A stretch of DNA of 64,000 bases from Caulobacter radicis (GCF_003094615.1 NZ_QDKO01000009.1:558001-622000); one strand, 5' to 3'; counted from the first letter of the stretch, positions 45,330 through 54,772 are shown. Notes: generated by a model not told the origin, from the letters alone. Translations and numbers: made by a program.

Positions 45330-46828
45330 GGCAGGACGTGAGCGTTCCCGCATCCATCTCCGAACAGCTTAGCCGCCTGGTCCTTCCCGGCCGGGCGGTG
45401 ATCGACGGCGCGCTGGTCGGCGCGGCCTCGGGCGGAACCTTCGACAATGTCGGGCCGCGCGACGGGGCGGTGCTGAACGCCGTGGCCGCCTGCGACGTCG
45501 CCGACGTCGAGCGGGCCGTGGCCGCCGCCCGCGCCGCCTTCGAGGACGGCCGCTGGCGCGACCTGCATCCGCGCCAGAAGAAGAAGGTGCTGTTCCGGCT
45601 GGCCGAACTGATGGAGCGCGACGCCGAGGACTTGGCCCTGCTGGAGAGCCTGGACGTCGGCAAGCCGATCCGCGATGCGCGGGCCGTCGACGTGCCGCTG
45701 GCGATCAACACCACCCGCTGGTACGCCGAGGCGCTGGACAAGGTCTATGGCGAGGTCGGCGCCTCGCCGGCTGATCGCCTGAGCTTCGCCACCCACGAGC
45801 CGCTGGGCGTGATCGGGGCCATCGTGCCGTGGAACTTCCCGCTGCACATGGCGATGTGGAAGGTCGCTCCGGCCCTGGCCATGGGCAATTCGGTCGTCCT
45901 CAAGCCCGCCGAGCAGTCGCCGCTGACGGCGCTGAAGCTGGGCGAGCTGGCCCTCGAGGCCGGGCTCCCGGCAGGGGTGCTGAATGTCGTACCGGGCTTC
46001 GGGGCGATCGCCGGCCAGGCCCTGGCGCGGTCGATGGACGTCGACATGATCGCCTTCACCGGTTCGGGCCCCACCGGCCGGCGGCTGATGGAGTACGCGG
46101 CCCAGAGCAATCTCAAGCGCGTGTCGCTGGAGCTGGGCGGCAAGTCGCCCCAGATCGTCTTCGCCGACTGCCCGGACCTGGACGCGGCCGCGCAAGCGGC
46201 GGCCTGGGGCGTGTTCTATAACCAGGGCGAGGTCTGCACGGCCGCCTCGCGCCTGTTGGTCGAGGCCTCGATCAAGGACGCGTTCCTGGAGAAGGTGGTC
46301 GCGGTCGCGCGCACCATCCAGGTCGGCGATCCGCTGGACCCCGATACCGGCTTCGGGGCCATGGTCAGCGAGCGGCAGATGCAGACCGCGCTGTCCTATA
46401 TCGACAAGGCCCGGGAAGAGGGCGGCGCGCCGGTGCTGGGCGGGGCCCAGGTGCGCATCGAGACCGGCGGCTTCTATGTGGAGCCGACCATCTTCGACGG
46501 CGTGAAGCCGAGCCACAAGCTGGCCAGGGAGGAGGTGTTCGGGCCGGTGCTGGGCGTCATGACCTTCACCGGCGAGGACGAGGCCTTCGCCCTGGCCAAC
46601 GACACGGTCTACGGCCTGGCCGCCGGCCTGTGGACCAGCGACATCAATCGGGGCCTGAAGGGGGCGCGGAAGCTGAAGGCGGGCCTGGTCTGGGTCAACG
46701 GCTGGGACGCCTGCGACATCACCATGCCGTTCGGAGGCTTCAAGCAGTCGGGCTTCGGCCGTGACCGCAGCCTTCATGCGTTGCACAAGTACGCCGACCT
46801 GAAGTCGGTGTCCGTAACGCTGAGGTAG
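45326..46828 (+). CDS. puuC: Gamma-glutamyl-gamma-aminobutyraldehyde dehydrogenase
   Basis: A 500-residue NAD(P)-dependent aldehyde dehydrogenase. Catalytic Cys is in NQGEVCTAASR, with general base Glu in LELGGKSP and oxyanion Asn in PWNFP. It resembles E. coli PuuC over its length (LALLESLDVGKPIRDA, FADCPDLDAAAQAAAWGVFYNQG, PFGGFKQSGFGRDRSLHALHKY). It oxidises gamma-glutamyl-gamma-aminobutyraldehyde, made by PuuB, to gamma-glutamyl-GABA. It overlaps gntR by four bases and precedes gabD by three. Confidence 0.93.
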   Translation: MRQDVSVPASISEQLSRLVLPGRAVIDGALVGAASGGTFDNVGPRDGAVLNAVAACDVADVERAVAAARAAFEDGRWRDLHPRQKKKVLFRLAELMERDAEDLALLESLDVGKPIRDARAVDVPLAINTTRWYAEALDKVYGEVGASPADRLSFATHEPLGVIGAIVPWNFPLHMAMWKVAPALAMGNSVVLKPAEQSPLTALKLGELALEAGLPAGVLNVVPGFGAIAGQALARSMDVDMIAFTGSGPTGRRLMEYAAQSNLKRVSLELGGKSPQIVFADCPDLDAAAQAAAWGVFYNQGEVCTAASRLLVEASIKDAFLEKVVAVARTIQVGDPLDPDTGFGAMVSERQMQTALSYIDKAREEGGAPVLGGAQVRIETGGFYVEPTIFDGVKPSHKLAREEVFGPVLGVMTFTGEDEAFALANDTVYGLAAGLWTSDINRGLKGARKLKAGLVWVNGWDACDITMPFGGFKQSGFGRDRSLHALHKYADLKSVSVTLR

Positions 46829-46831
46829 CCC

Positions 46832-48277
46832 ATGACCGCCCTGAACCTTGTCGAAACCGAAGCCTTCATCGACGGCCTGTGGATCGAGGGCGAGGCGACC
46901 TTCGACGTGACCAATCCGGCGGACGGCGCGCTGATCGCCAAGGTGGCCGACCTGGGGGCGGGCGAGACGCGGATCGCCATCGAGGCGGCGCACCGGGCGT
47001 TCCCGGCCTGGGCGGCCAGGACGGCCAAGGAGCGGGGCGCGATCCTGCGCCGGTGGAGCGACCTGATGCTCGCCCACGCCGACGATCTGGCCCGGCTGAT
47101 GACGGCCGAGCAGGGCAAGCCGCTGGCCGAGTCGAAGGGCGAGGTCGCCTACGGCGCCAGCTTCATCGACTGGTTCGCCGAGGAGGCCAAGCGCGGCTAC
47201 GGCCACACCATCCCGACGCCCGACCCGAAGAAGCGGCTGGCCTCGATCAAGCAGCCGATCGGGGTGTGCGCGGCGATCGCGCCGTGGAACTTCCCGATCG
47301 CCATGATCACCCGCAAGGTCGGCCCGGCCCTGGCGGCCGGCTGCACTGTGGTGGTCAAGCCGGCCGCCGAGACGCCGCTGTGCGCGCTGGCCATCGCCCG
47401 CCTGGCGGTGGAGGCCGGCGTGCCGGCGGGCGTGCTCAACGTCGTCACCGGCACGGACGCCAGCGCCATCGGCAAGGCCCTGTGCGAGGACGGCCGGGTG
47501 CGCAAGCTGTCGTTCACCGGCTCGACCCCGGTGGGCAAGGTGCTCTACGGCCAGTGCGCCGGCACGATGAAGAAGCTCTCCCTCGAACTGGGCGGCAACG
47601 CGCCCTTCATCGTCTTCGACGACGCCGACCTGGAGGCCGCCGTCGACGGCGCGATCGCCAGCAAGTACCGCAATACCGGCCAGACCTGCGTTTGCGCCAA
47701 CCGCCTGATCGTGCAGGCCGGCATCCACGACGCCTTCGCCAAGCGCCTTTCCGAAAAGGTGGCGGCGATGAAGGTGGGCGCAGGCACGGGCGAGGGCGTG
47801 GTGATCGGCCCGCTGATCAACGACAAGGCCATCGTCAAGGTCGAGGCCCTGGTCAAGGAGGCCGTCGCGGCCGGCGCGCGGGTCGAGGTCGGCGGCGAGC
47901 GCCACGAACTGGGCGGCCTCTTCTACCAGCCCACGGTCCTGACCGGCGCCACGGCGGACATGCGGCTGTTCAACGAGGAGATCTTCGGACCCGTCGCGCC
48001 GATCGTGAAGTTCGAGACCGAGGACGAGGCGATCGCCCTGGCCAACGCCACGCCCTTCGGCCTGGCGGCCTATTTCTACAGCCGCGACGTGGGCCGCTGC
48101 TGGCGGGTGGCCGAGGCCATCGAGGCCGGCATGGTCGGGATCAACGAAGGCCTGATTTCGACCGAGGTCGCGCCCTTCGGCGGGGTCAAGGAGTCGGGCC
48201 TGGGCCGCGAGGGATCGTCCGAGGGCCTCGATGAGTATTTCGAGACCAAGTACCTGTGCTTTGGCGGGGTGGGATGA
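46832..48277 (+). CDS. gabD: Succinate-semialdehyde dehydrogenase (NAD(P)+)
   Basis: A 481-residue aldehyde dehydrogenase of the GabD type. The catalytic Cys lies in NTGQTCVCANR (a second Cys two residues on, as in GabD), with PWNFP and LELGGNAP also present; the end EYFETKYLCFGG is characteristic. It oxidises succinic semialdehyde, formed from GABA by transamination, to succinate, closing the putrescine route into the TCA cycle. It is three bases after puuC and clearly cotranscribed. Confidence 0.94.
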   Translation: MTALNLVETEAFIDGLWIEGEATFDVTNPADGALIAKVADLGAGETRIAIEAAHRAFPAWAARTAKERGAILRRWSDLMLAHADDLARLMTAEQGKPLAESKGEVAYGASFIDWFAEEAKRGYGHTIPTPDPKKRLASIKQPIGVCAAIAPWNFPIAMITRKVGPALAAGCTVVVKPAAETPLCALAIARLAVEAGVPAGVLNVVTGTDASAIGKALCEDGRVRKLSFTGSTPVGKVLYGQCAGTMKKLSLELGGNAPFIVFDDADLEAAVDGAIASKYRNTGQTCVCANRLIVQAGIHDAFAKRLSEKVAAMKVGAGTGEGVVIGPLINDKAIVKVEALVKEAVAAGARVEVGGERHELGGLFYQPTVLTGATADMRLFNEEIFGPVAPIVKFETEDEAIALANATPFGLAAYFYSRDVGRCWRVAEAIEAGMVGINEGLISTEVAPFGGVKESGLGREGSSEGLDEYFETKYLCFGGVG

Positions 48278-48305
48278 GCAACGTTCTTCCGCATCCCTCA
48301 AATAG

Positions 48306-48443
48306 CCCGTCATTCCCGCCCTTGTGGCGGGAACCCCTCTGTCCGCCGCAAGGTCAGTCGAGGCGGACCGCTGGCGGTCCGCTGGCGGCGCATCTGCGGG
48401 CTGAACCAGGGTTTCCCGCCACAAGGGCGGGAATGACGGGAGT
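48306..48443. repeat. Palindromic repeat, family E (gabD - aminotransferase junction)
   Basis: CCCGTCATTCCCGCCC and GTGGCGGGAACCCC at the left are matched by GTTTCCCGCCACAAGGGCGG and GAATGACGGG at the right. Homologous to 29607-29750. Confidence 0.88.
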
Positions 48444-48458
48444 AGGGGGAGGGCGCGG

Positions 48459-49823
48459 ATGATCGCCGAACTCTCCCGCCCATCGACCCTCGCCGACCTG
48501 ATCGCGACCGAACGCGCGCGGTTCCTGGCCGAGCATCCGCGCAGCGTGGCCATGGCCAGGGCGGCTTCGGCCGTGTGGCGGGGCGGGGTTCCGATGCACT
48601 GGATGGGCGACTGGGCCTGCCCGAGCCCCATCTTCGCCGCCCAGGGCGTGGGGGCGCAGATCACCGACGTCGACGGCCGGCTGTATGACGACTTCTGCCT
48701 GGGCGACACGCCGTCGATGTTCGGCCATGGCGAGCCTTCCGTGGCGGCGGCCGTGGCCGACCAGGCCCGGCGGGGCGCGGGGTTCATGCTGCCGACCGCC
48801 TCGGCGGTGATCGTCGGCAAGCTGCTGGCCGAGCGCTTCAGCCTGCCGCTGTGGCAGGCGGCGACCACGGCCAGCGACGCCAACCGCGCGGCCATCCGCT
48901 GGGCGCGGGCGGTGACGCAGCGGCCCGTGATCCTGGTGTTCGACGGCTGCTACCACGGCATGGTCGAGGACGCCTTCGTGGTGCTGAAGGACGGCCAGGC
49001 GGCGATGAAGCCCGGCCTGCTGGGCCAGGTGCAGGACCTGACCGCCACGACCCGGATCGCGCCCTTCAACGATCTTGAAGCGCTGGAAGCGGCACTGGCC
49101 CCCGGCGACGTCGCCGCCGTGCTGGCCGAGCCGGTGATGACCAACTGCGGGATGATCCTGCCCGATCCCGGCTTCCACGACGCCCTGCGCAAGCTGACTC
49201 GCGAGGCAGGGACGCTGCTGATCATCGACGAGACCCACACCATCTCGACCGGTCCCGGCGGCTACACGAAAGCGCATGGCCTGGAGCCCGACGTCTTCGT
49301 GCTGGGCAAGGCCGTGGCTGGCGGCGTGCCCGCGGCCGTCTGGGGCGTGACGGCGGAACTGTCGGCGCGGATGGACGAGGCCCAGGCGCGCATCGGTCCT
49401 GGCCAGTCGGGGATCGGCACGACGCTGTCGGGCAATGCGCTGGCCATGGCGGCCATGCGGGCCATGCTGTCCGAGGTCATGGCCGAGACGGCCTATGCGA
49501 AGATGCTGGCCGGGGCGCAGCGGCTGGTGGCGGGGCTGGAAGGCGTGATCGCCGCGCGGGGCCTGCCGTGGTCCGTCGTGCATGTCGGGGCGCGGGTGGA
49601 GCTCGTTTTCGCCGACCCGCCGCCGCGCGACGCCGCCGCGATGCGGAAAGTGCTGGACCACGAGGCCGTGGAAGCGCTGCATCTGTGGCTGATCAACCGA
49701 GGGGTGCTGATCGCGCCCTTCCACAACATGATGCTGGTCTCGCCCGTCACCGAGGACGCGGCGGTGGACCGGCTGGTCGCGGCGGTCGATGCGTTCGCCG
49801 TGGCCGTCGGGGAGGTGAACTGA
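48459..49823 (+). CDS. Class III aminotransferase, glutamate-1-semialdehyde aminomutase-like
   Basis: A 454-residue fold-type I PLP enzyme. The PLP lysine is K284 (VLGKAVAGGVP) and the pyridine-binding Asp is D257 (IIDETHT). The sequence is closer to the glutamate-1-semialdehyde aminomutase-type branch than to SpuC or BauA: DFCLGDTPSMFGHGEPSV and LFN-like LINRGVLIAPFHNMMLVSP. It is paired with the downstream glutamine-synthetase-like gene and lies in a polyamine locus, so transamination of GABA or another amine product is likely, but the substrate is not fixed by sequence. GGAG precedes the ATG. Confidence 0.85.
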   Translation: MIAELSRPSTLADLIATERARFLAEHPRSVAMARAASAVWRGGVPMHWMGDWACPSPIFAAQGVGAQITDVDGRLYDDFCLGDTPSMFGHGEPSVAAAVADQARRGAGFMLPTASAVIVGKLLAERFSLPLWQAATTASDANRAAIRWARAVTQRPVILVFDGCYHGMVEDAFVVLKDGQAAMKPGLLGQVQDLTATTRIAPFNDLEALEAALAPGDVAAVLAEPVMTNCGMILPDPGFHDALRKLTREAGTLLIIDETHTISTGPGGYTKAHGLEPDVFVLGKAVAGGVPAAVWGVTAELSARMDEAQARIGPGQSGIGTTLSGNALAMAAMRAMLSEVMAETAYAKMLAGAQRLVAGLEGVIAARGLPWSVVHVGARVELVFADPPPRDAAAMRKVLDHEAVEALHLWLINRGVLIAPFHNMMLVSPVTEDAAVDRLVAAVDAFAVAVGEVN

Positions 49824-49843
49824 TGGTGAGGTCGCTTATTGGG

Positions 49844-50000
49844 ACCCTCTCCCATAGGGAGAGGGAGGGGCCCGGCGCGAAGCGCTGGGAGGGTGAGGGG
49901 TTACGCTCTCAACCGGCGCGCCGGCACGCCGTCGGGCGCCTTACCCCCTCACCCTCCCATGCTTTGCATGGGCCCCTCCCTCTCCCCATGGGAGAGGGGT
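49844..50000. repeat. GC-rich palindromic repeat, family B (aminotransferase - puuA1 junction)
   Basis: CCCTCTCCCATAGGGAGAGGG at the left and CCCTCTCCCCATGGGAGAGGG at the right, with GCGAAGCGCTGGGAGGGTGAGG and its counterpart CCTCACCCTCCCATGCTTTGC between. Its final purines run straight into the puuA1 start. Confidence 0.88.
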
Positions 50001-50001
50001 C

Positions 50002-51381
50002 ATGGTGATGGTCGCCTCACCCGACGAATGCCGCGATTTCCTGGCGGCCCATCCGCAGGTGAAGTTCGTCGAGGTGTTCTTCACCTCGATGACCGGGGTG
50101 CCGCGCGGCAAGCGGCTGCGGGTGCACGAGCTGCACGCGATCTATGACTACGGCCGGTTCCTGCCGGGCTCGATCCTGGTGGTCGACACCGTGGGCGCCG
50201 ACTGCGAGGAGACGGGACTGGTGTGGGAGGACGGCGACGCCGACCGTCGCGCGCGGCCCGTGCCGGGGACGCTGACCCTGGCGCCGTGGCTGGGTCCCGA
50301 CGTCGCCCAGGTGATGCTGTCGCTATACGAGCTGGACGGAACGCCCAACGACCTGGACCCGCGCCACGTGCTGCAACGGGTGCTGGACCGCTACGCCGCC
50401 GACGGCCTCACCCCGGTCGCGGCCTGCGAGCTGGAATACTATCTGGTCGACATCGAGCGCGGCCCGAACGGCGAGCTTCTGCCCGCCAGGTCGGTGCTGA
50501 CCGGCCAGCGGCCGACCGGCATCCAGGTCTATGGCCTGCCGGAACTGGAGGCCAACGCCCCGTTCCTGCGCGAGCTGTGGGACACGGCCGACACCATCGG
50601 GGTGCCGCTGGAAGGCGCGATCTCGGAATTCGCTCCGGCCCAGGTGGAGCTGACCCTCAAGCACAAGCCAGACGCCTTGCGGGCCGCCGACGACGCGGTG
50701 CTGTACAAGCGCGCCGCCAAGGGGGTGGCCCTGCGGCACGGCTGCGAGGCGACCTTCATGGCCAAGCCCTGGGCCGACAAGGCGGGCAACGGTTTCCACG
50801 TGCACGTCAGCTTCAACGACGCAGGCGGCGACAACCTGTGCGCCGCCGAGGATCCGGAAGGTTCGGAACTGCTCAAGCACGCCATCGGCGGCATGAAGGT
50901 GCTGCTGGGCGAGGGCATGGCGATCCTGGCGCCCAACGCCAACAGCTATCGCCGCTTCAAGGCCAACTCTTACGCGCCCGTCGCGCCGACCTGGGGCGTC
51001 AACAACCGCACGGTTTCCCTGCGCGTGCCGGCGGGCCCGGCGCCGACGCGGCACGTGGAGCACCGCGTGGCCGGGGCCGACGGCAATCCATACCTGGTGA
51101 TGGCCACGCTGCTGGCGGCGGCGCACCACGGCATCACCAACCGGATCGATCCGGGCCCGGCGGTGGTCGGCGACGGCTATGCCGCCGCGGCCAAGGAGAA
51201 CGTGCGGCTGCCGTCCAACTGGTTCGCCGCCGTCGACCTCTTCGAGAAGTCGCAGGTGCTGGCCGACTACCTGGGCGAACGCTTCGTGGAGATGTTCGTG
51301 TCGGTGAAGCGCACCGAGCAGGCGCGGTTCTTCGAGGTGGTCGGGCAGCTCGACTATGACTGGTATCTGCGCAACGCCTGA
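50002..51381 (+). CDS. puuA: Glutamine synthetase-like ligase 1 (gamma-glutamylpolyamine synthetase type)
   Basis: A 459-residue GS-fold ATP-dependent ligase. Metal/substrate blocks: CELEYYLVD, SEFAPAQVELTL, GNGFHVHVSF, APNANSYRRF, WGVNNRTVSLRVP and DGNPYLVMATLLAA. No GS adenylylation tyrosine loop is evident, and the context is catabolic, so gamma-glutamylation of putrescine or another amine is more likely than ammonia assimilation. The start may be either ATG at 50002 or 50008; both are served by the purine arm of the preceding repeat. It differs from the ligase at 59123 and may have another amine as substrate. Confidence 0.88.
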   Translation: MVMVASPDECRDFLAAHPQVKFVEVFFTSMTGVPRGKRLRVHELHAIYDYGRFLPGSILVVDTVGADCEETGLVWEDGDADRRARPVPGTLTLAPWLGPDVAQVMLSLYELDGTPNDLDPRHVLQRVLDRYAADGLTPVAACELEYYLVDIERGPNGELLPARSVLTGQRPTGIQVYGLPELEANAPFLRELWDTADTIGVPLEGAISEFAPAQVELTLKHKPDALRAADDAVLYKRAAKGVALRHGCEATFMAKPWADKAGNGFHVHVSFNDAGGDNLCAAEDPEGSELLKHAIGGMKVLLGEGMAILAPNANSYRRFKANSYAPVAPTWGVNNRTVSLRVPAGPAPTRHVEHRVAGADGNPYLVMATLLAAAHHGITNRIDPGPAVVGDGYAAAAKENVRLPSNWFAAVDLFEKSQVLADYLGERFVEMFVSVKRTEQARFFEVVGQLDYDWYLRNA

Positions 51382-51474
51382 CGGCATGGCGCTGGGAGTA
51401 AGCTTTGGGTTGAACCGGCGGCGGGGAAGGGGCCTCGTCCGCTTCATGCGAACGAAAGAGGGAGTTTCGAGGCC

Positions 51475-52566
51475 ATGAGCACCAACCACTTCCGGGGGGC
51501 CTCGCGCCGCTCGCTGCTGACCGCGTTCGGCGCGGCGGCCATCGGCCTGTCGTTCACCGCCTGCGGCGAGAAGCCCGCGCCGTCCGAGGGCGGCGAAGAG
51601 GCCAAGCTGAACTTCTACAATTGGGACACCTATATCGGCGAGACCACGCTGGGCGACTTCAAGAAGGCCAGCGGCGTCGACGTGAACATGAGCCTGTTCG
51701 CGACCAACGACGAACTGTTCGCCAAGCTGAAGGCGGGCAATCCGGGCTTCGACGTCATCGTGCCGTCCAACGAGTTCGTCACCCGGATGGCCCAGGCCGG
51801 CATGCTGGAGGCGCTGGACCACGCCAAGGTTCCCAACATCAAGAACATCGACCCGACCTTCATGAACCCGGACTTCGACCCGGGCCGGAAGTTCTCGCTG
51901 CCCTACACCTGGCTGGTGCTGGGCATCGGCTATCGCAAGAGCAAGGTCAAAGGCGTTCCCGACAGCTGGAAGTACCTGTTCGACAGCAACCAGTACGCCG
52001 GCAAGATCGCCCTGCTGTCGGAAAGCGCCGATCTGGTGCGCCTGTCGGCCAAGTACCTGGGCCATTCGGTCAACGACATCCCGGCCGACATGCTGCCGAG
52101 GATCGAGCAGATGCTGATCAAGCAGAAGCCGTTCGTGAAGGCCTTCCACGACGACAACGGCCAGGACCTCTTGCTGTCGGGCGAGGTGGACGTCGTGCTC
52201 GAATACAACGGCGACATCGCCCAGGCGATGAAGGACGACGACGACGTCGACTTCGTGGTGCCCAAGGAAGGCAGCCTCATCAACTCGGACTGCCTGTGCA
52301 TTCCGAAAGGCGCGCCGCGGCCGAACAACGCCCACAAGTTCATCAACTACCTGCTGGACGCCCAGGCCGGCGCCGAGATCAGCAAGACCATCCTCTATCC
52401 GACGCCCAACGCGGCGGCCAAGGCGCTGATGCCGGACGACTACAAGAACAACCCGGTGATCTTTCCGCCCGCCGCCATCATGGCCAAGTGCGAGTACGGG
52501 GCCTTCGAGGGGGCGGAAAAGGCCAGCCTCTACGAGGAGATCATCACCCGCGTGCGGGCGGCTTAG
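51475..52566 (+). CDS. potF: Putrescine/spermidine-binding lipoprotein of ABC transporter
   Basis: A 363-residue solute-binding protein. The signal sequence carries twin Arg (GASRRSLLTAFG) and ends in a lipobox-like SFTAC, so it is probably a lipoprotein. KLNFYNWDTYIGETTLGDF matches the PotD/PotF start, and EYNGDIAQAM and KGAPRPNNAHKFINYLLD are family blocks. It delivers polyamine to PotHIG. It is the first gene of the transporter set; the 93 bases before it contain no repeat and probably its promoter. PotF and PotD cannot be told apart from sequence alone. Confidence 0.9.
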   Translation: MSTNHFRGASRRSLLTAFGAAAIGLSFTACGEKPAPSEGGEEAKLNFYNWDTYIGETTLGDFKKASGVDVNMSLFATNDELFAKLKAGNPGFDVIVPSNEFVTRMAQAGMLEALDHAKVPNIKNIDPTFMNPDFDPGRKFSLPYTWLVLGIGYRKSKVKGVPDSWKYLFDSNQYAGKIALLSESADLVRLSAKYLGHSVNDIPADMLPRIEQMLIKQKPFVKAFHDDNGQDLLLSGEVDVVLEYNGDIAQAMKDDDDVDFVVPKEGSLINSDCLCIPKGAPRPNNAHKFINYLLDAQAGAEISKTILYPTPNAAAKALMPDDYKNNPVIFPPAAIMAKCEYGAFEGAEKASLYEEIITRVRAA

Positions 52567-52575
52567 AGCTGGAAA

Positions 52576-52707
52576 TCCTCCCCCTCTGGGGGAGGTGGCC
52601 CGGAGGGCCGGAGGGGGGACGTTTTCAGCTTCCGCTGAGCGTCTCGCCCTCGCAGCCACACCCCCCTCCGTCGGCTTCGCCGACACCTCCCCCAGAGGGG
52701 GAGGATC
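52576..52707. repeat. GC-rich palindromic repeat, family A (potF - potH junction)
   Basis: ATCCTCCCCCTCTGGGGGAGG and CCTCCCCCAGAGGGGGAGGAT form the outer arms, with CCCGGAGGGCCGGAGG and CCGTCGGCTTCGCCGA inside. It lies within the transporter operon. Confidence 0.9.
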
Positions 52708-52719
52708 TTGGAGCGCCAA

Positions 52720-53613
52720 ATGGAACAGAGCTGGAAGAAGGCCAAGGCGGTGTTCGCCGCCGCGCTGGGACCGCCGCTGGTCTGGCTGGTGGTGTTCTTC
52801 GTCGCGCCGATGGCGATCGTCTGGGCCTACAGCTTCGGCCATAACGTGGGTCTGACCGAGATCTCGTTCACCGGCACGATCGCCAACTACGCCCGGGCGC
52901 TGGAGCCGCTGTACCTGAAGATCTTCGTCAAGTCGGCCTGGGTGGCGGCGCTGACCACGGCCCTGTGCCTGGTGATCGGATTCCCGGTGGCGCTGGCCAT
53001 CACCTTCGCCTCGCAGAAGGCCAAGACCTGGCTCTTGCTGCTGGTCATGCTGCCGTTCTGGACCAACCTTCTGGTCCGCACCTATGCCCTGATCGCTGTG
53101 CTGCGGACCGAGGGCTACGTCAACCAGACCTTCGAGTGGTTCTGGAACATCGGCGGCAAGGTCGCGCCGCTGGGCGCCTACCAGCCGCTGGAGCTGCTGC
53201 ACAACAACTTCGCGGTGATCCTGGGCCTCGTCTACGTGCACCTGCCGTTCATGGTGCTGCCGCTCTACTCGGCGTTGGACCGGCTGGACAAGTCGCTGCT
53301 GGAGGCGAGCCTGGACCTCGGCGCCGGGCACCTGCGCACCCTGTTCCGCATCGTCGTGCCGCTGGCCCTGCCGGGCATCGCGTCTGGCGTGCTGATCACC
53401 TTCATCCCGGCGCTGGGCGCCTATCTGACGCCCGACCTCTTGGGCGGTCCCGACAGCCAGATGATCGCCAACGTCATCGAGCGCCAGTTCAAGCGCGCCA
53501 ACGACTGGCCGTTCGGCGCGGCCCTGTCGTTCCTGCTGATGTACCTGACCTTCATCGCCATCGCCGTGCAGGCGATGTTGTCGAAGGGCAAGAAGAAGGA
53601 GGGCGTGGGATGA
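52720..53613 (+). CDS. potH: Polyamine ABC transporter permease (PotH/PotB type)
   Basis: A 297-residue inner-membrane permease with six predicted helices. The EAA loop, which contacts the ATPase, is EASLDLGAGHLRTLFRIVVPLALPG. The ATG at 52720 has GGAG six bases upstream; a TTG at 52708 is possible but badly spaced. It pairs with PotI and PotG. Its C-terminus is basic (SKGKKKEG). Confidence 0.93.
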   Translation: MEQSWKKAKAVFAAALGPPLVWLVVFFVAPMAIVWAYSFGHNVGLTEISFTGTIANYARALEPLYLKIFVKSAWVAALTTALCLVIGFPVALAITFASQKAKTWLLLLVMLPFWTNLLVRTYALIAVLRTEGYVNQTFEWFWNIGGKVAPLGAYQPLELLHNNFAVILGLVYVHLPFMVLPLYSALDRLDKSLLEASLDLGAGHLRTLFRIVVPLALPGIASGVLITFIPALGAYLTPDLLGGPDSQMIANVIERQFKRANDWPFGAALSFLLMYLTFIAIAVQAMLSKGKKKEGVG

Positions 53614-53631
53614 TCTCGCCGCTTCTTTCTT

Positions 53632-53760
53632 CTCCCTCCCCCTTTGATGGGGCAGGGGTGGGGGTGACGCCGTCGGCGGGCCTGGGCCCGGCCGCGCTAC
53701 ATCCTGAACCGCTGTCACCCCCATCCCCGGCCCTTCCCCCATCGAGGGGGAAGGGGGAGG
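53632..53760. repeat. GC-rich palindromic repeat, family C (potH - potI junction)
   Basis: CTCCCCCTTTGATGGGGCAGG at the left, TCCTGAACCGCTGTCACCCCC in the middle and CCCTTCCCCCATCGAGGGGG at the right. A close relative is at 56850-56971. It ends in GGGGGAGG, which is the potI ribosome site. Confidence 0.88.
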
Positions 53761-53767
53761 CTTTCCG

Positions 53768-54625
53768 ATGAGCCGCAAGTCGCCGCCCGGGCCCCTGGAG
53801 TACCTGCGCCGCTGGCCGATCCGGCTGTGGCTGCTGGCGGTGGGGGTGTTCCTCTATGCGCCGCTGATCGCCCTGATGGCCTTCAGTTTCAACGACAGCC
53901 GGCGCAACATCGTCTGGAAGGGCTTCACGCTCAAATACTACGAGAAGGCCTTCAACAACGACGGCCTGATCGAGGCCTTCGCCAACAGCCTGACGATCGC
54001 GGCGGTCTCGACGGTGCTGAGCGTCGTGCTGGGGGCGCTGGTGGCGCTGGCCCTGTGGCGCTTCCGGTTTCCGGGCAAGACGGCGGTGGACGGGGCGCTG
54101 GCCCTGCCGATCGTGGTGCCCGAGATCTGCATGGGCGTGGGCATGCTGGTGTTCTTCGCCAAGGTGCTGCCCTGGCCGCAGGGGCTGGTGTGGCCGCTGA
54201 ATCTGGGGGCGATCATCATCGCCCACGTGACCTTCTCGTTCCCGTTCGTGGCGGTGGTGGTGCGCGCGCGCATGGCCAGCTTCAACCGCGAACTGGAGGA
54301 AGCCGCGCGCGACCTCGGGGCCGGCGAGTTCCGCACTATCAGGGACGTGATCCTGCCGCACATGACCCCGTCGCTGGTGGCGGGCGCGTTGCTGGCCTTC
54401 ACGCTGAGCCTGGACGACTTCGTCATCACCTTCTTCACGGCCGGGCCCGACACCGTGACCTTCCCGGTGAAGGTCTATTCGATGGTGCGCTTCTCGGTGA
54501 CGCCCGAGGTCAATGCGGCCTCGACCATCCTGATCGTGCTGACCGTGATCCTGACCGCCGTGGCGCTGAAGCTGCAAGGCGACCCTGCGGCGGCGGCCGG
54601 GGCGCATGGGGGGGAGAAGGCATGA
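53768..54625 (+). CDS. potI: Polyamine ABC transporter permease (PotI/PotC type)
   Basis: A 285-residue permease with six helices. EAA loop: EEAARDLGAGEFRTIRDVILPHMTP; the helix FTLSLDDFVITFFTAGPDTVTFPVKVYSMVR is the strongly conserved PotC/PotI signature. GGAGG, supplied by the end of the repeat, is seven bases before the ATG. It forms the transmembrane pore with PotH. Confidence 0.95.
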   Translation: MSRKSPPGPLEYLRRWPIRLWLLAVGVFLYAPLIALMAFSFNDSRRNIVWKGFTLKYYEKAFNNDGLIEAFANSLTIAAVSTVLSVVLGALVALALWRFRFPGKTAVDGALALPIVVPEICMGVGMLVFFAKVLPWPQGLVWPLNLGAIIIAHVTFSFPFVAVVVRARMASFNRELEEAARDLGAGEFRTIRDVILPHMTPSLVAGALLAFTLSLDDFVITFFTAGPDTVTFPVKVYSMVRFSVTPEVNAASTILIVLTVILTAVALKLQGDPAAAAGAHGGEKA

Positions 54626-54639
54626 GGTTCTTCCGATTG

Positions 54640-54772
54640 GAACCTCCCCCCATGGGGGAGGCGGCCGAAGGCCCGCGGGGGGACGTTTTCAGCCGCCGCA
54701 GTCTTGGAGGGTTCGCAATAACGCCCCCCACCGATCGCTGCGCGATCGCCTCCCCCAGAGGGGGAGGTTCCT
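54640..54772. repeat. GC-rich palindromic repeat, family A (potI - potG junction)
   Basis: GAACCTCCCCCATGGGGGAGG and CCTCCCCCAGAGGGGGAGGTTC form the outer arms; a CGATCGCTGCGCGATCG hairpin is inside. It contains no stop in the potG frame. Confidence 0.88.

Noticed and set aside
45044..48895. A 1283-codon minus-strand open frame opposite puuC and gabD
   Set aside because: Same cause: antisense of GC-rich genes with aldehyde dehydrogenase motifs on the plus strand.
50323..53778. A 1151-codon minus-strand open frame opposite puuA1, potF and potH
   Set aside because: Antisense shadow that also runs through a repeat; no recognisable protein features.
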